From contig CACEJY010000010.1 in NCBI GenBank assembly GCA_902559985.1, positions 1 to 51,206 of the forward strand: a stretch of 51,206 nt of DNA. The letters run 5' to 3'. The notes under the pieces were generated by a model, which saw only the letters and a program-made list of their open reading frames with translations, made no database searches and was not told the DNA's origin. This DNA comes from an uncultured SAR116 cluster alpha proteobacterium. GTDB taxonomy: Bacteria > Pseudomonadota > Alphaproteobacteria > Puniceispirillales > Puniceispirillaceae. Each line of letters opens with the position of its first letter. Positions within the stretch are counted from its first letter, which is position 1. The position numbers and the translations under genes were made by a program. Below are positions 1-8,654 of the stretch, piece by piece.

Positions 1-564
1 GTTTTGCAGAATGCTTTTGCTAACACGTCATCATCACTTGTCATTTCCAAGGTTCAGGGCAATGTTGTAGATTTACTGGTGCCGCCTTTAGGGTCGGGTG
101 AATTGTTATTTGGGCTGGCTGCTGCTGGTATAACGCGCGGGCTTTGCGTCGGTATTGTGACTGCGCTGGTTCTAGTTGTATTTGGAGGTGGTGCAACGCC
201 TCCGCATCCTTTTATTGCCCTGGGCTTTTTGATGTTAGGTGCCTGTGCCATGGCTTTTGCCGGCATTATTGCTGGCATATGGGCAAACAAATTTGATGAG
301 CTAGCGGCTATCACTAATTTTGTAGTTCAGCCTTTGACCTTTTTGTCGGGAACATTCTATTCGGTAGACCGGTTGCCAGCACCGTTTGACGTGATTGCCA
401 GCCTGAATCCAGTCTTTTATACCATTGATGGGTTTCGCTATGGTATGATCGGTCTTGCGGATCGGCCACTTTTAACCGGCCTTGGTTGTCTCCTTGCAGT
501 AAATGTTATTCTAGCAATTTTCTGTTACAAGACGCTTCATTCGGGCTATCGTTTGAAAAGTTAG
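1..564 (+). CDS. ABC-2 type transporter permease, C-terminal part (5' truncated by window edge)
   Basis: This is the membrane subunit of an ABC exporter of the ABC-2 / NodJ-like permease family. The frame is open from the first base, so the true start lies upstream and about the last 187 residues are seen. The visible part starts with the conserved region QNAFANTSSSLVISKVQGN, followed by several hydrophobic segments (around residues 35-60, 70-95, 105-120 and 160-180). The PLTFLSGTFYSVDRLP segment is typical of this permease family, and the protein ends in a short basic tail. The ATPase partner is presumably upstream outside the window. The substrate cannot be told from the sequence. The dcd gene follows 46 bases downstream on the same strand. 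Confidence 0.85.
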   Translation, partial: VLQNAFANTSSSLVISKVQGNVVDLLVPPLGSGELLFGLAAAGITRGLCVGIVTALVLVVFGGGATPPHPFIALGFLMLGACAMAFAGIIAGIWANKFDELAAITNFVVQPLTFLSGTFYSVDRLPAPFDVIASLNPVFYTIDGFRYGMIGLADRPLLTGLGCLLAVNVILAIFCYKTLHSGYRLKS

Positions 565-610
565 CATTCTACAAAAGCTCGAAACGTTAACATGAGGGAT
601 AGACTAAATC

Positions 611-1720
611 ATGGCCGTTGAAGAACTTGAAAATGGTATTTTTCCCATTCAGCATCTGCAAAAGGCGATCAGCGATGGCATCATTGCTGCCGATCATTCG
701 ATTGCGGATGAACAACTGCAACCAGCCAGCCTTGATTTGCGTCTTGGCAATGAAGCGTGGCGTGTTCAAGCTAGTTTTTTACCGGGCACTAATATGTCTG
801 TTGATACCAAATTGGCAAAATTCGCCATGCATAAGGTAGACCTAAGCAACGGTGCGGTATTAGAGCGCGGCTGCGTTTATATTGTGAAACTGCGGGAACG
901 ATTGAACCTCCCTGCAGGAACGTCAGGGATTGCAAATCCGAAAAGCTCTACTGGGAGGCTTGATATTTTTACACGGTTAATCACTGATGGCGCTCGTGAA
1001 TTTGAATCTGTTGCTGATGGGTATGAAGGCCCGCTTTATGCTGAGATTTCACCACGCACGTTCTCGGTTCTGGTTCGCCCGGGATCACGTTTGTCGCAAT
1101 TACGGCTTCGGCGCGGCATCAGTGCCCCGTCTGACCTTGTGATGGAGTCTCTGCAATCCACTGTGGGCTTGGTTCATGGAGTAGATCGCACTGATATTCG
1201 AGATGGGGTGGCGCTCAGCGTCAATTTGGATCCGGACTCAAAAAGTGGTATGGTTGGGTGGCGTGCACGTAAACATGCGGGCTTGATTGATGTTGACGCG
1301 TCTGGGAGCCAGCCTGTCGATGCGTTTTGGGAACGTGTGGTAACGACTGACCTTACTGCTGGTGGGTTGGTGCTGAACCCTGATGAATTTTACATTCTAG
1401 CAAGCCGTGAGTTTGTGACTGTGCCAAAGGATCATGCGGCTGAAATGCGAGCCTATGATACCAGGGTTGGTGAATTTCGGGCCCATTATGCCGGTTTTTT
1501 TGACCCTGGTTTTGGCATGAAAGAATTAGGTGCAGAAGGGACTCGTGCGGTGCTGGAAGTTCGCTCGCATGACGTGCCATTTCTCATCGAACAGGGTCAG
1601 ACTGTTTGCCGGCTGGTCTATGAGCCGATGCTGGCTGTTCCGCAAACGCTGTATGGCACGCGTGGATCGAACTATCAATCGCAGGGCTTGCGCCTTGCGA
1701 AGCATTTTATTCAGGGTTAG
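611..1720 (+). CDS. dcd: 2'-deoxycytidine 5'-triphosphate deaminase, long two-domain form
   Basis: The enzyme deaminates dCTP to dUTP in the route to dTMP. At 369 residues it is about twice the length of the E. coli enzyme and matches the long alphaproteobacterial form with two dUTPase-like folds in tandem. The first half carries the DCD-type motif NPKSSTGRLDIFTRLITDG and the acidic residue in LYAEISP, equivalent to the catalytic Arg/Ser and Glu of Dcd. The second half has a related pattern (GFFDPGFG, then AVLEVRSHDVPFLIEQGQ). It ends with a YQSQGLRLAKHF tail. An AGGGA sequence lies about a dozen bases before the ATG. A strong hairpin terminator follows at 1831-1870. Confidence 0.93.
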   Translation: MAVEELENGIFPIQHLQKAISDGIIAADHSIADEQLQPASLDLRLGNEAWRVQASFLPGTNMSVDTKLAKFAMHKVDLSNGAVLERGCVYIVKLRERLNLPAGTSGIANPKSSTGRLDIFTRLITDGAREFESVADGYEGPLYAEISPRTFSVLVRPGSRLSQLRLRRGISAPSDLVMESLQSTVGLVHGVDRTDIRDGVALSVNLDPDSKSGMVGWRARKHAGLIDVDASGSQPVDAFWERVVTTDLTAGGLVLNPDEFYILASREFVTVPKDHAAEMRAYDTRVGEFRAHYAGFFDPGFGMKELGAEGTRAVLEVRSHDVPFLIEQGQTVCRLVYEPMLAVPQTLYGTRGSNYQSQGLRLAKHFIQG

Positions 1721-1830
1721 GCACGACCCTTGCAAAAGGTCATCTCGATTGCTGAGGCAAATACCTTGACATTTCAAAAGGAAATAGCGAGAGTCGTGGG
1801 AATGATTGGGTTCTATAACGCCCTTTGTAA

Positions 1831-1870
1831 AGCCACCAACGACCATACTCGCGTTGGTGGTTTGGTTTTT
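1831..1870 (+). terminator. Rho-independent terminator after dcd
   Basis: A perfect 9-bp stem (CCACCAACG at 1833-1841 pairing with CGTTGGTGG at 1852-1860) closes a 10-base loop and is followed directly by TTTGGTTTTT. The stem can be extended outward by one G-U and one A-U pair. It lies between dcd and argD and separates their transcription. Confidence 0.75.
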
Positions 1871-1914
1871 GGAAATGAGAATGGCCTGCGCATGACAGGG
1901 TTTTAGGGCCCAAC

Positions 1915-3162
1915 ATGATGCATGATAAACCGGGTGGTTTTGAGATGAACCAAAAAGCCGTGGATTACGCAGTTGATTCAGCTGTTATGCAAACCTACGG
2001 GCGTGCTGAAATCGGCTTTGTGCGCGGTGAGGGCTGCTGGCTGATATCTGAATCTGGGGACCGATATCTTGATTGTGCCAGTGGCATTGCGGTGAACACA
2101 CTCGGCCACAGTCACCCGCGGTTGGTCGCCGCCCTTATTGAACAGGCTGGTAAGCTCTGGCATACATCAAACCTCTATAGAATTCCGGGTCAGGAATTGG
2201 TGGCTAAGTTATTGGCATCGTTGTCTGGTCTTGATCAGGTGTTTTTTTGTAATTCAGGAGCCGAAGCGACTGAAGCTGCGGTGAAGATTGCGCGGCGTGC
2301 CGCTTATGAAAAAGGTGAGTCAGAGCGGGTAACTATCCTCTGTGCCGAGGGGGCCTTTCATGGGCGAACCCTTGGTATGCTTGCAGCTACTGATCGGCCT
2401 CTATTTCGCACTGGTTTTGGCCCAATGCCCGCTGGATTTGAGCATGTGCCTTTCGGTAATTTGAACGCGCTTCGCGACGCTCTTGGTCCGCATGTTGCAG
2501 CTGTAATGGTTGAATCTGTGCAAGGCGAAGGTGGGGCAAGACGAGTGCCTGACGATTACCTTTCGGGTGTGCGAGCGGCAGCTGATGAATATGGCGCTCT
2601 TGTTATTGCTGACGAAGTTCAAGCAGGCATAGGCCGCACCGGACGGCTATTTTCTTATGAAGACAGTGAGATCAAGCCAGATATTGTTGCGCTTGCGAAA
2701 GGGCTGGCGGGTGGATTCCCGATTGGGGCAGTGATTACTAGCAAGGTTGTTGGTGATGCAATGACACCCGGAACGCACGGGTCAACCTTTGGTGGTAATC
2801 CGCTGGCAATGGCCGCGGCACAGGTCATTCTTGAGGTGTTGAGTGAGGACGGATTTTTGGCAGATGTAAGGGCCCGTGCCGTCTATCTTGATGATGCGCT
2901 GCTGGGCTTGCGGGGACAGTTTCCGGCGGCGATTACTGAATGCCGTGGTCGTGGCTTTTTGCGCGGTGTAAGGCTGGATGAAACAATTGATCTTGCTGCC
3001 TTTGTCAAAACATTGCGCGATGATCACCTGCTATGTGTGCCAGCGGCTGAGAATACACTTCGGCTTTTGCCCCCATTGACGATTAGTAAAGACGAAATTG
3101 ACCTGGCGATTGCTAAGATTGCAGCGGTGCTGAGGGAAATTCCCAAGCATGACAACGAATAA
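1915..3162 (+). CDS. argD: Acetylornithine/succinylornithine aminotransferase
   Basis: A PLP-dependent class III aminotransferase of arginine synthesis that transaminates N-acetylglutamate semialdehyde to N-acetylornithine. The PLP-binding landmarks are present: FFCNSGAEATEAA, the FHGRTLG loop, VIADEVQAGIGRTG with the conserved aspartate, and the Schiff-base lysine in ALAKGLAGGFPIG. The length of 415 residues is slightly above the usual 390-400. The ATG at 1915 has AGGG seven bases upstream. An internal ATG at 1945 (MNQKAVDY) is the alternative start and gives the more usual length. It is followed by argF after 52 bases. With argF and the remote argJ, the window holds three steps of the arginine pathway. 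Confidence 0.95.
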   Translation: MMHDKPGGFEMNQKAVDYAVDSAVMQTYGRAEIGFVRGEGCWLISESGDRYLDCASGIAVNTLGHSHPRLVAALIEQAGKLWHTSNLYRIPGQELVAKLLASLSGLDQVFFCNSGAEATEAAVKIARRAAYEKGESERVTILCAEGAFHGRTLGMLAATDRPLFRTGFGPMPAGFEHVPFGNLNALRDALGPHVAAVMVESVQGEGGARRVPDDYLSGVRAAADEYGALVIADEVQAGIGRTGRLFSYEDSEIKPDIVALAKGLAGGFPIGAVITSKVVGDAMTPGTHGSTFGGNPLAMAAAQVILEVLSEDGFLADVRARAVYLDDALLGLRGQFPAAITECRGRGFLRGVRLDETIDLAAFVKTLRDDHLLCVPAAENTLRLLPPLTISKDEIDLAIAKIAAVLREIPKHDNE

Positions 3163-3214
3163 ACCAGCATCAAAATTGCGGCACCAAAAGTAAAATGCAA
3201 ACAGGATAAAGCCG

Positions 3215-4123
3215 ATGCGGCATTTTTTAGATTTAAAAGATTTTTCAACGAACACACTGCAATCTATATTGGATGCAGGCTTGTGCATGAAGGCTGCTCA
3301 GAAATCGGGTGATGGTCATGAATTGTCGTTATCTGGAAAATCTGTGGCGATGATTTTTGAAAAACCATCAACCCGCACCCGCGTTTCATTTGAGGTGGGC
3401 ATCACTCAGCTCGGTGGAACGCCACTGATACTGTCGGCAAGCGATTTACAAAGTGGCCGTGGGGAAAGCATTGAGGATACCGCTCGTGTTTTATCACGCT
3501 ATGTCAACGCAATTTTGATCCGCTGTTACAAGCATGAGACGTTGTTAACTCTTGCCAAGCATTCCTCGGTTCCAGTGATAAATGCTTTGACCAACTGGTC
3601 ACACCCCTGCCAGTTAATGGCTGATTTGATGACGATGATTGAATATCATGGACCGCTGTATGGCCAAACGGTTGCCTGGCTTGGTGATGTGAATAATGTT
3701 GCCGTGAGCTGGATTGAAGCGGCGGTCCGTTTTGACTTCCAATTGCGTATTGCTAGCCCGCAAAACTATGCACCGCCGGCTGATCTAATGGCATGGGCGC
3801 GGGCAAATGGTGGTGATATTATTCTGACTGATGATGTTAACTTTGCCATCGATAAAGTGCAAACGGTTGTGACCGATGTATGGATTTCGATGGGCGCTGA
3901 TGAGGGCAGCCGGAGCATAGATTTTGCCCCGTATCAGGTGAATGAAAAGTTGATGAAGTCGGCTGCCTGCGATGCAATCTTTATGCATTGTCTGCCTGCT
4001 CGGCGTGGTATGGAAGTGACTGCTGAAGTGATTGACGGACCACAATCGGCTGTTTTTGATGAGGCAGAAAATCGGCTTCATGCCCAAAAAGCTGTGATGT
4101 TATGGTGCCTCGAGGGTAATTAA
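3215..4123 (+). CDS. argF: Ornithine carbamoyltransferase
   Basis: The enzyme makes citrulline from ornithine and carbamoyl phosphate. The 302-residue protein has the carbamoyl-phosphate motif KPSTRTRVSF, the SHPCQLMAD motif, and the ornithine-site motif FMHCLPARRGMEV with the reactive cysteine. The start is supported by AGGA about ten bases before the ATG. It sits between argD and hslO. The argD-argF-hslO order is common in alphaproteobacteria and suggests one operon, with hslO starting about 40 bases after the argF stop. Confidence 0.96.
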   Translation: MRHFLDLKDFSTNTLQSILDAGLCMKAAQKSGDGHELSLSGKSVAMIFEKPSTRTRVSFEVGITQLGGTPLILSASDLQSGRGESIEDTARVLSRYVNAILIRCYKHETLLTLAKHSSVPVINALTNWSHPCQLMADLMTMIEYHGPLYGQTVAWLGDVNNVAVSWIEAAVRFDFQLRIASPQNYAPPADLMAWARANGGDIILTDDVNFAIDKVQTVVTDVWISMGADEGSRSIDFAPYQVNEKLMKSAACDAIFMHCLPARRGMEVTAEVIDGPQSAVFDEAENRLHAQKAVMLWCLEGN

Positions 4124-4165
4124 TTGCCACCGAATAACGCGATGGTTTGCCGGTTTTAGGATGTG

Positions 4166-5131
4166 ATGATGTTAAATGATAATTTGCCACCTGATGCCCA
4201 AATCCTGCCGTTTTATCTTGCTGATGGGTCAGATGATGTTGCTCTCATCAGAGGGCGCATTGCTTCGGTTGGGCGGGCAGCTAGCACTATTTTGGCACGT
4301 CATGGATATCCGGAAATTGTGGCGATTTTACAGGCGGAAGCACTAGCTCTCGCAGCCTGTCTTTCTAGTACTCTGAAATTTGATGGTGTGTTCACTTTGC
4401 AAGCTAGGGGTAATGGCCTGGTTCGTACCTTATTTGCTGATATTACAGAGGCAGGAGCTTTGCGGGGTTATGCCGCATTAGATGATAACCGAGCAGCATC
4501 CCAGGCTGCGGCATTGGCGCATAACCCAGGGGGGCCTGTCAGGCTTGGGCATGTCATGGGTGATGGTTATATCGCCTTTACTGTGGATGATGGCAGCACG
4601 AATGGCCGCTATCAGGGCATTGTTGAGCTTGATAACCAACATCTCAGTGATGCTGCGATGCGCTGGTATGAAAATTCCGAACAGCTTGACACTGTGGTGG
4701 TTTGTGCGGCGGCTGAGGGTCCGGATGGCTGGCAGGCGGTTGCGATAATGCTGCAGCGTATCGCGGTGGAAGGCGGCGAGGGTAATACTATGACTTGGTG
4801 TGATGCGGTGGCGCGGGCCAAAAGTGATGATGCGTGGCACACAGCCAAAACCCTTTTGGGTTCAGTAACAAGGAACGAACTTCTTGACCCTGCTTTGTCG
4901 CCTGAAAATATCGTATTTCGGCTCTTTAACACTATGGCACCGCATAGTGCGCGCGCACGTCTGGTTGCTGATCAATGCCGCTGTAACGTCGAAAAGATTG
5001 AGGCGGTGTTGCAGCAACTGGCCGCGGATGAGGTTGAAGATCTGGCAGATGAAGATGGCTATTTGACAATCACTTGCGAGTTTTGCAAGACTGAACGCGC
5101 CTATCATAAGGATGCCATGCCATCGGTGTGA
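4166..5131 (+). CDS. hslO: Redox-regulated chaperone Hsp33
   Basis: A cytoplasmic holdase chaperone activated by oxidation. The C-terminal zinc switch is intact: CxC (CRC) followed after exactly 30 residues by CxxC (CEFC), within the family spacing of 27-32. The N-terminal domain begins IRGRIA and contains the usual RGNGLVRTLFADIT-type stretch. The start is ambiguous because GTG 4163, ATG 4166 and ATG 4169 are consecutive codons. AGG at 4158-4160 fits the two ATGs best. It is the third gene of the argD-argF-hslO run. An inverted repeat lies directly after the stop. Confidence 0.95.
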   Translation: MMLNDNLPPDAQILPFYLADGSDDVALIRGRIASVGRAASTILARHGYPEIVAILQAEALALAACLSSTLKFDGVFTLQARGNGLVRTLFADITEAGALRGYAALDDNRAASQAAALAHNPGGPVRLGHVMGDGYIAFTVDDGSTNGRYQGIVELDNQHLSDAAMRWYENSEQLDTVVVCAAAEGPDGWQAVAIMLQRIAVEGGEGNTMTWCDAVARAKSDDAWHTAKTLLGSVTRNELLDPALSPENIVFRLFNTMAPHSARARLVADQCRCNVEKIEAVLQQLAADEVEDLADEDGYLTITCEFCKTERAYHKDAMPSV

Positions 5132-5133
5132 TG

Positions 5134-5157
5134 ATTGCCAAATTTTTATTTGGCAAT
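5134..5157. terminator. Perfect 10-bp hairpin after hslO, possible terminator or RNA 3' stabiliser
   Basis: ATTGCCAAAT at 5134-5143 and ATTTGGCAAT at 5148-5157 form a perfect 10-bp stem with a TTTT loop, three bases after the hslO stop. There is no clear T-run after it on either strand, so intrinsic termination is uncertain. It may mark an RNA 3' end or protect one. Confidence 0.45.
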
Positions 5158-5294
5158 ATGCTAGATACGTAAGGTCAATGTTAGCTTGATATGAATAATT
5201 ATGGTGTTATCGTTCTGCTTTTTATTGGGTATCATCTGAATTAGACTTTTTTGCGTTTCTTTACTAAAAAATTGGATCGGGGTACTTTTTTAAC

Positions 5295-5885
5295 ATGTTG
5301 TACGGGCTGATTAAATTAGGGTTAATGATCTTTATTAGTGGTCTATTGGTCAGCTGTAATACAGTTCAAAGCAAGCCGCCATCAATAATTTTTAAAAATG
5401 CGGCTTACCAACCTTTGGCAATAAATGCCCGCCGCCTCGAGATCATTGACAATTGGCAAATGCCAATTGTAGACCCCTATGTAGGCCATCAGATCAATCC
5501 TTTGCCAAGCAATGTTGTAGCAGACTGGGCGGCGCATGTTCTGCGCCCTGCCGGTGGCAGTGGGGAGGTTGTTTTTGATATGGAGCAAATTGCCGTCACT
5601 CTGACGGATATGCCGCAAAAGCTTGATTTAAAGGGCCTTTTGTCAGACCAGCAAAGTCGCAAAGCAACAGCTGAGATTAAGGCACAAATCATGTGGCTCC
5701 AGCCAATTGGCGGGACACAGGCCCGTGTTGATTTGAGTGCTTCACATTCTATCACAGTTCGGGAGTCGGCTAATACAAATGAGGTTCGGGAAGTGCTTCA
5801 TAAAACTCTGAAGGGTGCGCTTTTGAGGCTGGATGTCCAGGCCCGTAAGGAGCTAGAAAAGATTGAACAGCTAATTCTTCCTTAA
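5295..5885 (+). CDS. Conserved alphaproteobacterial lipoprotein of unknown function
   Basis: A 196-residue protein with a lipoprotein signal: a short hydrophobic segment (residues 5-20) ending in the lipobox LLVSC, so Cys21 would be the lipidated residue. The rest is soluble and presumably periplasmic. It has a central W-A-x-H-V-L pattern followed by alternating beta-like stretches (EVVFDMEQIAVTL, AEIKAQIMWL, ARVDLSASHSI) and a C-terminal helix. The layout resembles uncharacterised lipoproteins often found near hslO in alphaproteobacteria; that resemblance is from memory. It converges with trkH, with only 31 bases between the stop codons. The function is unknown. Confidence 0.8.
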   Translation: MLYGLIKLGLMIFISGLLVSCNTVQSKPPSIIFKNAAYQPLAINARRLEIIDNWQMPIVDPYVGHQINPLPSNVVADWAAHVLRPAGGSGEVVFDMEQIAVTLTDMPQKLDLKGLLSDQQSRKATAEIKAQIMWLQPIGGTQARVDLSASHSITVRESANTNEVREVLHKTLKGALLRLDVQARKELEKIEQLILP

Positions 5886-5916
5886 ATACAGTGTTTGGCG
5901 TTAACTGATGGCATAT

Positions 5917-7362
5917 TTACCTTTGCCAGAAGCCCGGAGCCAGCATTACGAGAACAGTAAAAATCTCTAGCCGCCCCAATATCATTGCAAAAGACATCAC
6001 CCACTTTGCACTGTCAGGAACTGATGAAAAATTACCTTCCGCTCCAATTACCTCGCCAAGGCCCGGTCCAACATTGCTGATAGATGTTGCGGCTCCTGAC
6101 AGTGCAGTGACAAAATCAAGGCCGGTTATGCCAAGAAAAAGTGCGATGACAACAAAGCCAAGAATGTAGAGGTAGAAAAAGCCCATGACCGAGTCCATAA
6201 CTTCGCCAGAAACGGGTCTTTTGTTATAGTAGGCCAACACAACAGCATGTGGGCGGAGTAATCTGCTGATCTGCACTTTGACTGTGCTTGCCAGTACCTG
6301 CAAACGAAACACTTTAATTCCGCAAGTGGTTGAGCCACCACAGCCGCCAATAAACATAACAATCAGTAAAATGGTTGTAGCAAAACCACCCCATGCTGAG
6401 AAATTGGCACTGACATAACCTGTACCGGTTATAATTGAGACACCGTTAAAGCTGGCCTGGCGTATTGCGTCACCAAGCCCGAGCCCGTTCTGCATCAGAT
6501 GCCAGCATAGTGTTAGCACTAACCCAAAAATAAGAATAATGAACCAGCGCACCTGCGGGTCATGTAACAGGCCACGCCAACCACCACGCACCATCGCCAA
6601 ATAATGTGCAAACGGCAAGCTGCCAACGATCATGCCAACTATTATAACCCATTCAATTACTACCGAGTCAAATGCTCCAATTGAGGCAGTGCGGGTAGAA
6701 TAACCGCCTGTGGCTAGGGTTGTCATCGAGTGCGCTACAGCGTCAAATATATCCATGCCGGAAAAGGTTAGCATCATCGCCCATAATGCCGTAAGGGCGG
6801 TATAAACTAGTCCGATGCCACCAGCAAGCTGGGTCGCGCGCGGTACCACTTTCTCTGCGCGTTCATATGACTCAGTTCGAAATAGCTGCATCCCTCCAAC
6901 CGAAAGCATGGGTAAAACCGCCATAGCCATAACGACGATGCCAACACCACCGAGCCATTGTAGTAAGGCGCGCCAGATCAATATGCCTGGCGATGCCTTT
7001 TCAATTTCAACAAGAACTGTTGAGCCGGTTGTGGTGATGCCGGAAATGGACTCAAAAACGGAATCAGTGAAGCTAAGGTGTAGCTCGCTGAACATGAAGG
7101 GCAACGAACCAAAGATGCCAATCATCACCCATGATCCATTGGTTAGAAGAAAAGCTTGGCGCAATCCTAGGTCTAGCGCTTCACGCCGACTTGTCGCTAG
7201 CCATATCGAAACCCCAACAAATCCAGTTAAAAGTGCAGAAAGTGCAAAAATATGCCAGTCGCTAGATCCCAGATAAAGATCAACACACATTGGGATCAAC
7301 ATGGCTGCAGCTAAAATTGTCGCTAAAAGTCCCAGAATGTTGAGTACAGGTGAAAGCTGCAT
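5917..7362 (-). CDS. trkH: TrkH/KtrB-family potassium uptake channel subunit
   Basis: An inner-membrane K+ translocating subunit of 481 residues with about ten membrane helices. The four pore-loop signatures are visible in order: SGITTTGSTV, MTTLATGGYST, ITGTGYVSAN and ATSISNVGPG, each with the selectivity-filter glycine. The regulatory NAD-binding partner TrkA is not in the window. The start MQLSPVLNILG has a GGA six bases upstream. It lies about 55 bases downstream of folE on the same strand and may be co-transcribed with it, although the functions are unrelated. Confidence 0.93.
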   Translation of the reverse strand: MQLSPVLNILGLLATILAAAMLIPMCVDLYLGSSDWHIFALSALLTGFVGVSIWLATSRREALDLGLRQAFLLTNGSWVMIGIFGSLPFMFSELHLSFTDSVFESISGITTTGSTVLVEIEKASPGILIWRALLQWLGGVGIVVMAMAVLPMLSVGGMQLFRTESYERAEKVVPRATQLAGGIGLVYTALTALWAMMLTFSGMDIFDAVAHSMTTLATGGYSTRTASIGAFDSVVIEWVIIVGMIVGSLPFAHYLAMVRGGWRGLLHDPQVRWFIILIFGLVLTLCWHLMQNGLGLGDAIRQASFNGVSIITGTGYVSANFSAWGGFATTILLIVMFIGGCGGSTTCGIKVFRLQVLASTVKVQISRLLRPHAVVLAYYNKRPVSGEVMDSVMGFFYLYILGFVVIALFLGITGLDFVTALSGAATSISNVGPGLGEVIGAEGNFSSVPDSAKWVMSFAMILGRLEIFTVLVMLAPGFWQR

Positions 7363-7417
7363 GATAATCCAGTTGTGGTTCTGACGAACGGTTATACCGC
7401 CAGCCTGAGGGCTAGCG

Positions 7418-8065
7418 CTAGCTAATTTTAGTCTGGTCCAGAAAGCGGCGGCTTAGTGATTCATCCGTTTTGAAAATGCCAGTGAAGCGCGAAGTGATCA
7501 TCGAAACATCCGGTTTGCGTACTCCACGCGTTGTCATGCATTGGTGCTGGGCGTCAATCAGAACAGCAACCCCCTTTGGTTGCAAGACATTCTGAATACA
7601 ATCAGCAACTTGTGCGGTCAGAGTTTCTTGGGTTTGTAGCCGTCGAGAAAAGCCATCAAGAACGCGTGCTAATTTAGAAATGCCAACAACGCGTCGGTTA
7701 GGCACATAGGCGATATGTGCGACCCCAAGAATGGGCACCAGATGATGTTCACAATGGCTTTCTAAGCGTATGTTACGCAACATTATCATATCATCATAGC
7801 CTTCGACTTCTTCAAAGGTGCGCTCAAGCAGGTGGGCTGGATTTTCGTGATATCCACAGCAAAATTCGGTCCATGCACGTACCACGCGGCTGGGTGTGCC
7901 AACAAGACCTTCGCGCGAAGGGTCCTCACCAATCCAACGAAGCAGCACATCGATGGCCTGTTCGGCCTCTTGGCGACTGGGCGTTCGTATTTTTGATGGG
8001 TTCAATCCCGCACTCCTACCATCTATTGCGTCTTTAGGGTCACCTGTGTCGTATGGTGTCATCAT
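7418..8065 (-). CDS. folE: GTP cyclohydrolase I
   Basis: The enzyme converts GTP to 7,8-dihydroneopterin triphosphate, the first step of tetrahydrofolate synthesis. The zinc ligands are present in SHCEHHLVP and in HQCMTTRGV, and the substrate-site stretch VVGISKLARVLDGFSRR is intact. The protein is about 215 residues, normal for the family, with a divergent N-terminal extension. I place the start at ATG 8065 (ATG 8062 is also possible). An in-frame TTG at 8077 would add four residues but has no supporting ribosome site. A short inverted repeat lies upstream at 8105-8124. Confidence 0.95.
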   Translation of the reverse strand: MMTPYDTGDPKDAIDGRSAGLNPSKIRTPSRQEAEQAIDVLLRWIGEDPSREGLVGTPSRVVRAWTEFCCGYHENPAHLLERTFEEVEGYDDMIMLRNIRLESHCEHHLVPILGVAHIAYVPNRRVVGISKLARVLDGFSRRLQTQETLTAQVADCIQNVLQPKGVAVLIDAQHQCMTTRGVRKPDVSMITSRFTGIFKTDESLSRRFLDQTKIS

Positions 8066-8654
8066 CTGTCTTGCCAAATCGTTTTAATCACGTCGCCTGT
8101 AAATAATGTGGCCTTGGTCACATTCCCAGAGTATATGACTAAAACAGCTCAGAAAAGCAACTTTAATTGCTACAAAGTGAGTTCAGGAATTGGTGGGTAT
8201 TAAGAGCCAGCTAACCGCAGATCATTTTATTTATTGTGGAGGCCCCAAAGACACCCAAATGGGAAAGGGGTCATTTACTGTGAAACAACCTCGGGAATTG
8301 TGTGAACAAAATGAATAGGTATAATCGGACGATCATGACACATTGTGAATGAACCTTCTACTTTTAAACTATCTTGTTCATTGGCTAATCTAGCGCAGCT
8401 AGGCCTGATTGTGATCTTGCGGCCTGTGATTAACGCTTGAACTGTGAGTAACGCTTGAACAAAGTGTCAAAGCCATGTATACGCTGCCGAAAATGATTTC
8501 TTTTCTACTGAGCGAGAGTGACTTAAACCAAGCACAGTTCAACTCTTGAGATCGTAACGGGTTATGATAATTCAATATGCCACCCGATTTAATAACCGAG
8601 AGCCAAGATACAAATATACAAGACTCATATCCAATCACAAGAGGAGCACTTTAA
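8066..8654. other. Gene-poor intergenic region between folE and the DJ-1-like gene
   Basis: About 590 bases between divergent genes with no ORF I can support. It contains an imperfect hairpin in the folE leader (AATGTG 8105-8110 with CACATT 8119-8124) and a direct tandem repeat of 18 bases at 8424-8459. A GAGGAG ribosome site at its right end serves the gene starting at 8655. I recognise no RNA family here. Confidence 0.5.
8424..8459. repeat. 18-bp tandem direct repeat (two copies, one mismatch)
   Basis: CTGTGATTAACGCTTGAA at 8424-8441 is followed immediately by CTGTGAGTAACGCTTGAA at 8442-8459; only the seventh base differs. It lies about 200 bases upstream of the DJ-1-like gene. It could be a chance duplication or a doubled protein-binding site. 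Confidence 0.7.

Noticed and set aside
8399-8638. 79-residue minus-strand ORF in the folE / DJ-1 gap
   Set aside because: GTG start without a ribosome site, composition unlike its neighbours, no recognisable motif, and it spans the tandem repeat.
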